64,000 nucleotides of DNA from a virus: the IMG/VR virus record IMGVR_UViG_3300027858_000005, positions 1-64,000 of that record, one strand, 5' to 3'. Positions 39,305-48,002 of this stretch are shown here, one piece after another. The stretch's first letter is position 1, and every line of letters starts with the position of its first letter. Below the pieces are notes generated by a model that saw only the letters and a program-made list of their open reading frames with translations, made no database searches and was not told the DNA's origin. The translations under genes and the position numbers were made by a program.

Positions 39305-40027
39305 TTTCTTTCGGTGCCTTACCCTTCAGGAATTCAAAATAAACGTCGTCAAGCTGTCTGACAAACCCCAGCAGTGAACCCGAGTCTTCCCGATTGAGTC
39401 CGGCTAGATCACTATATGCTAGAACATCCTGCAAAGCAATCGGCTGTGGTTGACCGCCGAACCACATTCGGCCTTTTCCTAATGTTGAATACCCTTCCCA
39501 AATCCAGTCGTCGTACCCTAAATCCATTTCTGCACGCCTTTCCAGCGCGGGTACTTTGTTGCCAGCTTCTTGAAGGGTGCGGAGTTCTTTTATTCTGGGA
39601 CCGTACTGCAAATCCCAGCGCAACAACTCCGCTAGTCGTTTCCCGTTTCTTCAGCCGCTATCAGCGCGAAAGACGACTGTTCTTCAGCAACCAACATCAC
39701 ATTCGAGCGAAAATCTTTCAGCCCGTGCAACATATCGAAAGCATTCTTTTCGGAATACTTTATGGCTTTGCCGTTGTCGTCTTCCCAGCCTTTCCAATCA
39801 AGCAAGATAGTTTTAGATTCAACTTTGCAGTTAATATCCAACCAGTCTTCTTCGGAGATATTTTTGCGGGAGTGCTTGTTCTGGAACGGTTTTAAAAGCT
39901 CGCGCAGTATTTTCTTGTATTCTGGGTTTCCGACGCGAGCAATCTTGCAGCTTGCGCCGTCGCCAAAATCTACCCAAACCCCGTTTTCTTCAAGGTCCAG
40001 ATCGGTTGCGAATGTACTGAATTTCAT
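39252..40027 (-). CDS. tail assembly chaperone, frameshift fusion (lambda gpGT-like)
   Basis: Ribosomes that slip -1 at G GGA AAC (39638-39644) leave the first frame just before its stop and continue in the second frame to 39252. The fused product has ...EETGN joined to RLAELLRWDLQYGP... and is about 255 aa. The second frame alone has no ATG start, only in-frame TTG codons without a ribosome-binding site, and its end overlaps the tape measure start by 53 bp. This is the conserved siphovirus arrangement. Confidence 0.8.
39632..40027 (-). CDS. tail assembly chaperone (lambda gpG-like)
   Basis: The protein has 131 aa. It contains VWVDFGDGASCKIARVGNPEYKKILRELLKPFQN, typical of tail assembly chaperones, then an IKYSEKNAFDMLHGLKDFRSNVMLVA helix pair. 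It would coat the tape measure protein during tail assembly. It ends GND-stop directly after the slippery sequence. It lies between the tail tube and tape measure genes. Confidence 0.8.
   Translation of the reverse strand: MKFSTFATDLDLEENGVWVDFGDGASCKIARVGNPEYKKILRELLKPFQNKHSRKNISEEDWLDINCKVESKTILLDWKGWEDDNGKAIKYSEKNAFDMLHGLKDFRSNVMLVAEEQSSFALIAAEETGND
39638..39644 (-). promoter_or_regulatory. programmed -1 frameshift slippery site GGGAAAC
   Basis: In frame it reads G GGA AAC, an X XXY YYZ heptamer, followed after one codon by the TAG stop of the first chaperone frame. Lambda uses GGGAAAG at the same place. Confidence 0.8.
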
Positions 40028-40054
40028 GGTGGCTTACCTTATTCATGGTTGAAA

Positions 40055-41284
40055 TTACGCTGCAAATCTGTTGATCGCAACGGTGAAGTCGCTGTCAGGG
40101 TCGCGCTTACCGTTAAACTCGACCGAAACTAGAATGTCTTGATCGTTGCCGCCCGTGTCAGTGTTGCCGCTGATAAACTTCACTGCCGGGAAATCGAAAA
40201 CGTAATTGTCGCCGCCGAGCGTTGCCCGGAAACTTAAACTGACGGTATCGAAGTTCAGGTACTTGTCAAAGAAGGTACGATCTAACAGATACGCTTCAAT
40301 TGTGCCAGTCAGTAATGACCGACCCAGACCGATTCCGTTGTTCGCTAACGAACCAATACACGGTTGCGCCCGCAGTGTGTTGTCAACGGTGAAATCGACA
40401 TTCGTAAATATGCAGTTCGTATCGGGTAAACCGTCGACCAGAATGTCAGTGATGTTGTCGACCGCGTTCATGACATCATCCGCGCTGACCGCTTGCGGTG
40501 CGCCGTCGCCAATGGTTGCACCAACACTGAAAGCTTGCTTGCCTTCGAAGGTGAAACCGCCGTTGATAATTGCACCCGGGGCGATGGTCAAGTTCATGGT
40601 GCCGACGCGCATTCCGGTGTAATACTGAATGACGCTTGATTCTGGTGAATCCTGATCGTCGGTAATGTCGCTAAACAATTTTTCAATGGTGAACGACTTT
40701 CGAGTGACGCCGTTCTTGATGAACTGCCCCTTGATATTGAACGTGCCGCCCGCTTCGTCTTGCTGCGGGGCTTGCTCGAACAGAATAGTGTTTGCTTCGG
40801 CGTCAACGCTGGCGACTTTGTAGTAACCGTCGTTCGTTGGCGACACGGCAGAACCCGAGAGTTGCAACCACTGCCCCGCAACAACATTTTCCATCCAGTT
40901 AGGCGACGCGGTAGGCGACGCCGTTAGAATGAAAGACCCGGGGCCGGGGGACGCAGTAATGAAGCCAGCGCCAACGCCGGTTTCATCAACCAGTGTTGAC
41001 CATTCATCGGCCAATGCGCCCGCCATCAAATCGTCATGCGACCCGTACGATAGTTCGATGCCGACGTCGCCGCCTGCTGATACTGCCGTTCGAATGATAT
41101 CCGAAACTTGACGGTCACTTCGAATTTCTTCCGACTGTGAAGTCTCGGTTGTCTGGGTTAGTGAATCGCTTGTGAATCGAAATTCATTCAGCTTCGGGGC
41201 TTCAGGAGAACCGCCGCTGACCGGAATTTCGCCCCATGTGGATTCTTCCACATAGTATAGCTGAACTGAACTTGAATCTGACAT
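40055..41284 (-). CDS. major tail tube protein
   Basis: The protein has 409 aa. The N-terminus (VQLYYVEESTWGEIPVSGGSPEAPKLNEFRFTSDSLTQTTETSQSEEIRSDRQVSD) is the usual start of lambda-like tail tube proteins, with the EIRSDRQ motif. The C-terminal half has FFDKYLNFDTVSLSFRATLGGDNYVFDFPAVKFISG. It polymerises into the tail tube around the tape measure. Its length, more than most tube proteins, suggests an extra beta domain in the middle. Confidence 0.85.
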   Translation of the reverse strand: MSDSSSVQLYYVEESTWGEIPVSGGSPEAPKLNEFRFTSDSLTQTTETSQSEEIRSDRQVSDIIRTAVSAGGDVGIELSYGSHDDLMAGALADEWSTLVDETGVGAGFITASPGPGSFILTASPTASPNWMENVVAGQWLQLSGSAVSPTNDGYYKVASVDAEANTILFEQAPQQDEAGGTFNIKGQFIKNGVTRKSFTIEKLFSDITDDQDSPESSVIQYYTGMRVGTMNLTIAPGAIINGGFTFEGKQAFSVGATIGDGAPQAVSADDVMNAVDNITDILVDGLPDTNCIFTNVDFTVDNTLRAQPCIGSLANNGIGLGRSLLTGTIEAYLLDRTFFDKYLNFDTVSLSFRATLGGDNYVFDFPAVKFISGNTDTGGNDQDILVSVEFNGKRDPDSDFTVAINRFAA

Positions 41285-41297
41285 TTTTGCTTAACCT

Positions 41298-41711
41298 CTA
41301 CGTGATAGGGATACAATCATCTGCTTGATAAGGGGTGCCAGCATTCCACATGCTGAAAGCCCCTTCAACGCCAACACGGTCAAGCCCGGTCCCCCGGAAA
41401 ATGACCCCGCTAATTGTGCGACCTTGAAAGATGTTTGCCACGCTGTCGGCTAATTCTCTTGCAAGACCATCGCCGCTTCCCGCAGGCACAAAAATTTGAA
41501 CAACAACAACCCCGATTCGACGAAAGCGCCGTACAGCGCCCATGCTAACTTGCGTCTGATCGCCCGGTAAAATGTTCAACCGAACGAAGGGTTGTTCTAT
41601 ATCTGGCTTGTAGTCTACATCAGAAAAGGTAAAAGCGACAGTAGGTTGTTCAATTGCCCATTGCGAATTGAACTGGGTTCTGATCGTGACGGCGTCGGCT
41701 GCGTGTCCCAT
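41298..41711 (-). CDS. tail terminator protein, DUF4128-like
   Basis: The protein has 137 aa. It contains AVTIRTQFNSQWAIEQPTVAFTFSDVDYKPDIEQPFVRLNILPGD and RRIGVVVVQIFVPAGSGDGLARELADSVANIFQGR, the DUF4128 terminator fold. It would cap the tail tube and join it to the head. It is the first gene before the tube protein, as expected. Confidence 0.8.
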   Translation of the reverse strand: MGHAADAVTIRTQFNSQWAIEQPTVAFTFSDVDYKPDIEQPFVRLNILPGDQTQVSMGAVRRFRRIGVVVVQIFVPAGSGDGLARELADSVANIFQGRTISGVIFRGTGLDRVGVEGAFSMWNAGTPYQADDCIPIT

Positions 41712-42100
41712 TACTTAAATTGTGCATCCACTTCCGCGACGGAAACCCGAACCATTCCGGTAGGCGCTTGCCGACTGCTACCTTCTTCCAACTTTCTGAT
41801 GTACTTGACGTTATTGAATATAGTAATGACACTGAACGGCGGTGCGCCAGCGATGACCGCTGCGCCGCCTGCTAACGGTGCGCCGCCGCCTTCGACCGTG
41901 CTTTCATTCGAGCTACCGACAACGGTTTGCCAGTTGCCCCGCGCGCGCCCGGTATCGACCGGGGTGCGGAATACGATTCGACGCAGTAGATCAAGCGCGA
42001 GTCGCCCAGCAAAGAAACGTTCGGCTTCGGGCGTGGTTTGCTTACCAAAAAGCTGCAATTCTTTGTTAAAAGCTGGAAGATTCTTGAATTTAATAGTCAT
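41711..42100 (-). CDS. HK97 gp10-like neck protein
   Basis: The protein has 129 aa. It shows ALDLLRRIVFRTPVDTGRARGNWQTVVGSS, the Arg-Thr-Pro-Val-Asp-Thr-Gly-x-x-Arg-x-x-Trp core of gp10-like proteins, and ends with KLEEGSSRQAPTGMVRVSVAEV. Family members sit at the head-tail junction. It is directly before the terminator gene (TAATG junction). Confidence 0.85.
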   Translation of the reverse strand: MTIKFKNLPAFNKELQLFGKQTTPEAERFFAGRLALDLLRRIVFRTPVDTGRARGNWQTVVGSSNESTVEGGGAPLAGGAAVIAGAPPFSVITIFNNVKYIRKLEEGSSRQAPTGMVRVSVAEVDAQFK

Positions 42101-42103
42101 AAT

Positions 42104-42469
42104 CTATCGCCGCATCTGCAATTCGTACATCGCCGGGAGTGCCCCGCTGTACAACGGGTTGATGCCGACAACCTGCCATTCATCCCCGGCATACTGTACT
42201 TTATCGCCAATTGCGGGAACAAAACTGATTGCGGCGGCTGCAATATTCGATGCCATATCACCATTCTGAATCACTGTACCGTCAATCCTACCAGTTTTAA
42301 ACGGTTCTGGTGGTGTTATTATCACCGACGATTCGACTTCTGTCGACGTCGTCTTGCCCGTTAACGCGTTGAACGCCTCGGTGACTTGGGTATACGTGAC
42401 CGTTCCGCCGAAATCACCAATCAGGTTCACCGCCAGCGGCACCATTACCGAATCAAGCTTTCCCGTCAT
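42104..42469 (-). CDS. head-tail joining protein, 121 aa
   Basis: It contains FGGTVTYTQVTEAFNALTGKTTSTEVESSVIITPP and VPAIGDKVQYAGDEWQVVGINPLYSG. The last part matches the beta-barrel of head-closure proteins (the GDxVxxxGxxWxVxxV pattern). It is in the expected position between the adaptor and gp10-like genes. Confidence 0.7.
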   Translation of the reverse strand: MTGKLDSVMVPLAVNLIGDFGGTVTYTQVTEAFNALTGKTTSTEVESSVIITPPEPFKTGRIDGTVIQNGDMASNIAAAAISFVPAIGDKVQYAGDEWQVVGINPLYSGALPAMYELQMRR

Positions 42470-43053
42470 GATCTAACAACCTGCCCCGTGTGCGGGTTTG
42501 ACTGGTTCAGGAACGGTTCTACCGTCTTTGCTGCGTCCCAGTAAGTGTTCGTCATGCTGGTGTTGCCGCCTTCTTCAGCGGTCATGTATTCGACTTCTAG
42601 TGACCCGGCTTTTTCCCGCTTGGTCTTGCGACCATAATTCGGTTGCAGTGGTGTACTGGACAGCGAGCCGCCGGAAAATGTCGCCAGCGCAAGAAGGTTC
42701 TGCGCTTCTTTAGCTTCGGCGGGAACCTCGTTTTCGGGTATGAAATACGTGTCTTGAAATGCTATCGGAACGTTTACGTTATTGTAAAAAGGGTCAAAAA
42801 AGTCAGGAACAGGAACGCCCCGGCGCGGCCAGTCCATTGACTGAACTGCGTCGACCCGGGAGCCCGCCCACATCAAGCGCCACTTCTGTTCCATGTACTG
42901 CGCGGCTTTTATCAGGGCTGGTTCGATCTGTTCTTCGTCAGCTTCAGCGGCGGCGGTGTTACCTTGGTTTTCGGCGTAGCTGATAAACTCCGCTACCGTG
43001 ACGTAAGTATTCGAGTTTGCGACGACAGTTCCGTCTTCAACGATTAGTGTCAT
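42466..43053 (-). CDS. head-tail adaptor, DnaT-like domain
   Basis: The protein has 195 aa. The start NTYVTVAEFISYAENQGNTAAAEADEEQIEPALIKAAQYMEQ followed by QSMDWPRRGVPVPDF is the pattern of phage proteins annotated with a DnaT-like ssDNA-binding domain. In virion modules they are head-tail connectors. The C-terminus is Thr/Asn-rich. It is coupled to both neighbours. Confidence 0.75.
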   Translation of the reverse strand: MTLIVEDGTVVANSNTYVTVAEFISYAENQGNTAAAEADEEQIEPALIKAAQYMEQKWRLMWAGSRVDAVQSMDWPRRGVPVPDFFDPFYNNVNVPIAFQDTYFIPENEVPAEAKEAQNLLALATFSGGSLSSTPLQPNYGRKTKREKAGSLEVEYMTAEEGGNTSMTNTYWDAAKTVEPFLNQSNPHTGQVVRS

Positions 43054-43427
43054 TTCAATTTCCCCTTAACGGTGACCCGGCGCAGGTAACATCGCTGCGG
43101 GGTGTTGTCGTCGAGCGCCAGCACCTTGAACGTGTACGTGGTGCCGACTACAACGTTCACGCCGCTTAACCAGAACACAACAGTATCGTTACGCAGTGGT
43201 GAAGGCTCCGGGCTGGGTTGCGCTTGTGTATTGGTCAGGAACACGAACGGGCTACCGTATTGTAAGTCCGGCAGTTCTGGCGACGGTAGCGGCGACGGGG
43301 CGACTGATTGTGATTCAAGTTCGACAGTAGCACCAATCAGGCTCCGGCCCGCTGCCATCAAGTCGCTAAATTCGACGCTGTAATCTAAACATTCTTGCGG
43401 GTCTAGTTCCGGTAATTTTAAAGCCAT
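43050..43427 (-). CDS. fibre-tail adaptor-like protein, 125 aa
   Basis: I start it at ATG 43427 (TAATG with the previous stop). The C-terminus is an Ig-like strand set (DTVVFWLSGVNVVVGTTYTFKVLALDDNTPQRCYLRRVTVKGK). The middle has Ser-Pro-rich loops (SVAPSPLPSPELPD, QAQPSPEPSPL). Similar small proteins next to the repeat protein are found in other phages and called fibre-tail adaptors. Function is inferred. Confidence 0.55.
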   Translation of the reverse strand: MALKLPELDPQECLDYSVEFSDLMAAGRSLIGATVELESQSVAPSPLPSPELPDLQYGSPFVFLTNTQAQPSPEPSPLRNDTVVFWLSGVNVVVGTTYTFKVLALDDNTPQRCYLRRVTVKGKLK

Positions 43428-43939
43428 TAGTTGCAACCCTCGGGTTCTGGTTTCGCGTCCCGCGTTTCTGTTGTAGTCACGACGTTTCGGTCTTCGGATT
43501 CGGGCTTGGTTGATCGCCGTTCCGATGCTGCAACGGTCGATCTGTCTTCCGAACTTGCCGAAACGTTCCGCGCCTCTGATGACGCCTTCGACGTTCTCGC
43601 CTCGCTGGTGGGTTTCGCCGTTCTATCTTCAGCCAGCGCATAACCCCGCCTAGTCTCTGGGTCCAAAGAAGCAAGCCTATCCTCATTACCAACAACCAAC
43701 TTTCGACCTTCATCGTCTATTACCAATGTTCTAACTTCGCCCGCTGGGCGTAATATTCGTTGTTCGCTGACGACTTTCAACGTTCTGTCTTCCGGGTCGA
43801 ACGGGCAAACGAAGCGCAAGGCATAATCGACGCGCCCGATTCCGGGTTGTATAGTAAGCGGTTCACGTCCCAAGCCCCAAGCAACAATCGTGCCCAGAAC
43901 ATCGATATCACGACCAAGACCGCGTGCAACGATAGCCAC
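43427..43939 (-). CDS. nonapeptide-repeat virion-region protein, 170 aa
   Basis: From residue 50 to 160 a Glu-x-Arg motif recurs every nine residues exactly, 13 times (E50, E59, E68 and so on to E158), with consensus near S-E-D/A-R-S/T followed by small residues. A repeat this regular suggests a beta-solenoid or an extended trimeric rod. The first 48 residues are hydrophobic and non-repetitive. It lies among connector and fibre-type genes. I know of similar EDRT-type repeats in other phages but no function. Confidence 0.7.
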   Translation of the reverse strand: MAIVARGLGRDIDVLGTIVAWGLGREPLTIQPGIGRVDYALRFVCPFDPEDRTLKVVSEQRILRPAGEVRTLVIDDEGRKLVVGNEDRLASLDPETRRGYALAEDRTAKPTSEARTSKASSEARNVSASSEDRSTVAASERRSTKPESEDRNVVTTTETRDAKPEPEGCN

Positions 43940-43940
43940 A

Positions 43941-44555
43941 TCAAGTCACCTTGCCCCGACGATCTGCGCCTTGACCGCGATACGGCTGCGTTGCAGCAAC
44001 GTCTTCGAACAAGTCACCTTGAAGTAGAATTGTGGTGTCATCATCGTCATATATTTCTATTCTACCTGTTCCCGGGTCAGTATGGGTACGATTTGTCAAG
44101 ATTTTTCTGGTCGTGGTAGTGTTCTCGCCGATTAAAGTGATCCCGTCAAGCAGGTTCGTTACTTTATTTTCAACGTTCACAGTGTACGGACCATCGACCG
44201 GGATCGAAATAGATTGCCCCGCCGGGTCGGTGAAAATGTTACCGACGATCTGCCAGCGGTGATGACCTTCGGCAGCTTTGAACCGCCAGCCGTTTGTCAC
44301 AAAGTAGGTAATGCCAAGATTTTCAACGTCAGATGTCGGGTCACCGCCGACTATTCGAACCGCTGGTGGGAATCCAAGATTACCCGTTGACGGCGACCCA
44401 GCGTTGTCCGCGACAAACTGTTTCCACTCGCTATAAATTTCTTGCGCGTTGGTTATGTTATCAACAAGCGTTTCCGGGCTGGTTTCCGGGCTAGGCGGAA
44501 CCCCGATTTCGATAATCAGCAAGCGTTCGGTGTCAAATGTGACGACGTTAGGCAT
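43941..44555 (-). CDS. virion-associated protein, 204 aa
   Basis: It contains ITNAQEIYSEWKQFVADNAG, FPPAVRIVGGDPTSDVENLGITYFVTNGWRFKAAEGHHRWQIVGNIFTDPAG, a pattern I recognise from phage structural regions next to the repeat protein. The C-terminus is Thr-rich with RTHTDPGTGRIEIYDDDDTTILLQ. It is probably part of a fibre or baseplate. The exact role is unknown. Confidence 0.6.
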   Translation of the reverse strand: MPNVVTFDTERLLIIEIGVPPSPETSPETLVDNITNAQEIYSEWKQFVADNAGSPSTGNLGFPPAVRIVGGDPTSDVENLGITYFVTNGWRFKAAEGHHRWQIVGNIFTDPAGQSISIPVDGPYTVNVENKVTNLLDGITLIGENTTTTRKILTNRTHTDPGTGRIEIYDDDDTTILLQGDLFEDVAATQPYRGQGADRRGKVT

Positions 44556-46453
44556 TACGGATTCTCGAAGTTCCGGTCTAAAATTTGGGAAATCGGGAAC
44601 GACGTTGACGTCGTTGGGATAGTAAAGTTCTTAATGCGGTTGTTCGGCGGCAATATCCAATCGACATTGAACACAACAATATCAACCACCGTGCCCGCTG
44701 CGGCACTGAATGTGAATTCAGACGGCGACCCTGTGTCTTCAATGCCCGCAATTTCAGTGGTATCAATCGGGCTGGTGAAATCTTCCGCATGATAAACGCG
44801 GACTTCTGTAAATTCTTCAATGTTCGTTAAAGTAACTGACACATTGTTATTAATAGTCGTGCCCGGGGATTGCTTATCGGTGAACGTCGGTGTGTCACCG
44901 TCGGTTATATTCAATATCACTGCACCAATACCGTTAAACAATGCAGCGTCGGTTGTATCGTTACCGTCGGGGCTAGTGCCATCTAACCATTGCCCGTCAA
45001 ACAAGTTGCTCGGAAAAGAAAACTCACCTTCTGCGAGTAAATTTATCGCGTGACCCGCACCCGCACCGGAAAATAAAAAAGAATTACCAATAAGCCCCGC
45101 CGGGTTCGCAGTCCATAGATACGCGACGTCTTCAGGACTTCCCAAAATTGGCGATTCATCAAATGTTTGTGGTGTTGCGGTGACAATTGTGTTCGCTTGA
45201 AAATTTGCACCGACACCGCCGCCTGACCCAAAAGCAAAACCAAAGCCCAGCCATTCAGACGAAGGGGCGTTAGTGGTAAGTGTGAATTCCCAGCCGTCAC
45301 TATTGAAAGACCACCCAGAAGCAACGACAGCAGAACCAGCGCCGTCGCTATCTAATATATCAAGGTCTGTTGCTGTCATCGACTTTGCAACTGATGTCGA
45401 AACGTTATCTTGCCCAGAAATCGAAACAACACCTAGTGCGGCTTTCCTATCGAATGCCGCTATAGATATGGTTTTGTCCCCCGTGGCGTCGGCAGCATTT
45501 CTGGAAGACACCCCGCCCGCCGTGAATATCATTCCGAAATCTGGTTCGAATCCCGGGTTCGTTTCGGTGTAATCACCAGACGTCGGCCACGCCATATCAA
45601 AAAGCGCCATTTGTGGGTTGTCAGTGAAACGAAAACATAAGTGCAAAATGTCATCACTCCCGCCGCCGCCAGTACCGTCAGTTCTTATGTCAAACCCGGT
45701 TGCTGTAAACGCTGTTAACGTGCAATCGTATTGAACGCCGCCGCCTAGCATCCCATGCGCGAGAACGTCATTGCTAATTATTGCAGTTATGTCGGTTGGG
45801 TCTTCAGCGTTGCCAGCGGAGTGACCTATTGCCCGTTGTGTCAAACTCCCGTCGTTGATTGCAACACCGAACGAAAGGTAATTATTTTCTTTCCAGTCAG
45901 TGGTTCCAACAGTCGTTAAGTTGTTAATAGCGAAAACTAAATCAGGTGTGAAGCCCGGGGTTGTTATATTAATTGTTTCCCCGTTAGTCGTTCCCATTCT
46001 AGTATGATTGCAATCGACTTCAGCGATATCTGACCCTGTAAACAAAACACAAAGAACTGACGGAAAAATTTGTGGCGAATCGTTAAAAGGTGTTGTAACG
46101 GTAAACCTTATACCGTCTTCTATAAATGAATCAAAATCCCATTGACCCACCGCTTCGGGGCTTTGTGTGTCTGCACGCACCATTATTATAGATGAATTAC
46201 TATCGGCGCGACCGTTGAAAGCTGGGTTATCGTTGTCCCGCATGTAACCAGCGTAAACTCGCTGATTCGTGCCGTCTGTAATTCCAATCGACAACAAACC
46301 GCTTGCTTCAACTACACCGTCAGTTTGACCGTTATTTGTGTAACAAATTGCCGCTTTTGGTAGCCCGATTCCGGGTATGGTGACGTCGACTGTTCCAGCC
46401 GCCCCAGTATCATCGACATTAAAAACAACAACATGTTTTTTTACATCAGCCAT
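44555..46453 (-). CDS. virion structural protein, 632 aa
   Basis: A beta-rich protein with internal repeats of a lectin-like layout: GIGLPKAAICYTNNGQTDG, then TPGFTPDLVFAINNLTTVG, then NPGFEPDFGMIFTAGGVS, each followed by similar strands. This suggests three or more related sandwich domains. The C-terminus is Ig-like and cysteine-free. It is probably a surface or fibre protein. It is coupled to the 204-aa gene. Confidence 0.6.
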   Translation of the reverse strand: MADVKKHVVVFNVDDTGAAGTVDVTIPGIGLPKAAICYTNNGQTDGVVEASGLLSIGITDGTNQRVYAGYMRDNDNPAFNGRADSNSSIIMVRADTQSPEAVGQWDFDSFIEDGIRFTVTTPFNDSPQIFPSVLCVLFTGSDIAEVDCNHTRMGTTNGETINITTPGFTPDLVFAINNLTTVGTTDWKENNYLSFGVAINDGSLTQRAIGHSAGNAEDPTDITAIISNDVLAHGMLGGGVQYDCTLTAFTATGFDIRTDGTGGGGSDDILHLCFRFTDNPQMALFDMAWPTSGDYTETNPGFEPDFGMIFTAGGVSSRNAADATGDKTISIAAFDRKAALGVVSISGQDNVSTSVAKSMTATDLDILDSDGAGSAVVASGWSFNSDGWEFTLTTNAPSSEWLGFGFAFGSGGGVGANFQANTIVTATPQTFDESPILGSPEDVAYLWTANPAGLIGNSFLFSGAGAGHAINLLAEGEFSFPSNLFDGQWLDGTSPDGNDTTDAALFNGIGAVILNITDGDTPTFTDKQSPGTTINNNVSVTLTNIEEFTEVRVYHAEDFTSPIDTTEIAGIEDTGSPSEFTFSAAAGTVVDIVVFNVDWILPPNNRIKNFTIPTTSTSFPISQILDRNFENP

Positions 46454-46456
46454 GTG

Positions 46457-47557
46457 TCACCTTGAATGAATCAAGCGTTGACCGTCGATCAAAGCACAAT
46501 TTCGCATGTCGGCGTTTTTGCTATCAATATCGATTACGCCAGAATGCAATAACAAACAACCAAAAAAGTTCGCTTCTTGTAGAGTGCCGTCGGTTGCTTT
46601 AATAAACCATCTGGGACCGTCTTCCGCTGCGGTTACAACCCAACCCAAAGCACCAACTTCGCCCGCCAACTGCCCCGCCTGAAACAATTGTACATTTGCG
46701 TTGTCTGCAACTATCGTAAACCCGTAAAAACCATCAGCCACAAGTTGACTTTCCCACGCGATGATTCTTGTCAAATCGGAAAATTTATGGTTGCCGGGGT
46801 CAGGGGAAACCGGGATCAGCCCGTTAGAACTTCCGAATTGAATCGGGGCATTAATTTTTATTACACCGTCACTTTGCGATATCATACCCCATGCTTTAGC
46901 AGGGTCGGAATTGTCGCCAGCTTCTACAATATCCAGCCAATTGTAAGGAACTTCTGGGGAACTGCCCGCGTTACCTTCGACAATGATTCCCGGCTCACCT
47001 GCCGGTAGCCGCCACATTGCATCGACAAAATGATTGTCAGCGCCGCCCGGTGCAGAAGATAACACGTCGAACACAATCAAGATTCTGCGAATTGCCGTCG
47101 TTGCTGGCGGGGTTCCGTTTGTTGCGCCATCGGTCGAAGGTGATGCTTCAACAGCAAGTTCGCGGGCTTTATCAATATCGACCACCGACATTTTAAAACC
47201 GCCGCCGTATGTGTCCGACCCGTCAATATTAACTTCGAACCAGTCAGTAACCGTCGCACCTGTAAAACGCATCGTGACCCCGGCAGCGGCTTTCGTTCCC
47301 AGCTTGCCCGCCACGTCAGAACGCCACCAGACATAAAAAACATTCCCCGACCAGTCCCGGTCGGCGTCTTCACGCCACCCGATTCCACCGCGCGAGCTAG
47401 AAAGGCGGTCAGCAGCAGACGAAACACCTTCAATAAACGTGTCAGTATCTAGTGCTATCGCCATCGTGCTGTCGGCGTCGTCAATCCAGTCGCCACCGCT
47501 GCCCGGGGCCAGTGATTCCGCGTCAGCGATTAATATTCTGTTATCAATTATCGGCAT
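46457..47557 (-). CDS. virion structural protein, 366 aa
   Basis: The first half is a beta-sandwich type (FYVWWRSDVAGKLGTKAAAGVTMRFTGATVTDWFEVNIDG). The C-terminus has short strand-turn repeats (FFGCLLLHSGVIDIDSKNADMRNCALIDGQ), a start of a right-handed beta-helix. It is likely part of a fibre or decoration. It follows the 149-aa gene with a 14-bp overlap. Confidence 0.6.
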   Translation of the reverse strand: MPIIDNRILIADAESLAPGSGGDWIDDADSTMAIALDTDTFIEGVSSAADRLSSSRGGIGWREDADRDWSGNVFYVWWRSDVAGKLGTKAAAGVTMRFTGATVTDWFEVNIDGSDTYGGGFKMSVVDIDKARELAVEASPSTDGATNGTPPATTAIRRILIVFDVLSSAPGGADNHFVDAMWRLPAGEPGIIVEGNAGSSPEVPYNWLDIVEAGDNSDPAKAWGMISQSDGVIKINAPIQFGSSNGLIPVSPDPGNHKFSDLTRIIAWESQLVADGFYGFTIVADNANVQLFQAGQLAGEVGALGWVVTAAEDGPRWFIKATDGTLQEANFFGCLLLHSGVIDIDSKNADMRNCALIDGQRLIHSR

Positions 47558-47990
47558 GGTCGCCCCTATCCGCCAGCACTATTGCAGCGGCTTGATCAGC
47601 CCATAAACTGTTCGGTGAAATCGTCAACCAATCCCCCTTCAAATCTGTTTCTTGTTCATGCCAAGCATACGGCATTCCGCAAGCATTACCACCAAAGCAA
47701 TAAAGAACATCTGTTGGGTGAACGAAGTCTGAAAGAAACGTTGCAGTTCTGTTAAGCGGAATATCTTTTTCGACGAACACGAACGATTTGTCAGACGGGA
47801 TTTCGGCAAAATCGTCAACGATAGTGTGCGGGGTTTGAAGGCTGATTGAATCCCACGCAAGGTTTTGCGCTTTGTTGATCAAATAACAATGCTCCACGCC
47901 GAAAGCGGCGCAAAGCGTTTGCCATCTGTCAAAAGTTACTTCGACCGGGTCAAGTGACCTTCTTTCGACGTAAAAGCATATTTCAAGCAC
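47544..47990 (-). CDS. hypothetical protein in virion operon, 148 aa
   Basis: The start is GTG 47990 with GGGG upstream. The sequence (ICFYVERRSLDPVEVTFDRWQTLCAAFGVEHCYLINKAQ, then TDVLYCFGGNACGMPYAWHEQE) looks alpha/beta rather than structural, with five Cys. I do not recognise the family. It is the least virion-like product in this stretch. Confidence 0.6.
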   Translation of the reverse strand: MLEICFYVERRSLDPVEVTFDRWQTLCAAFGVEHCYLINKAQNLAWDSISLQTPHTIVDDFAEIPSDKSFVFVEKDIPLNRTATFLSDFVHPTDVLYCFGGNACGMPYAWHEQETDLKGDWLTISPNSLWADQAAAIVLADRGDHADN

Positions 47991-48002
47991 ATCACCCCAC
48001 CA

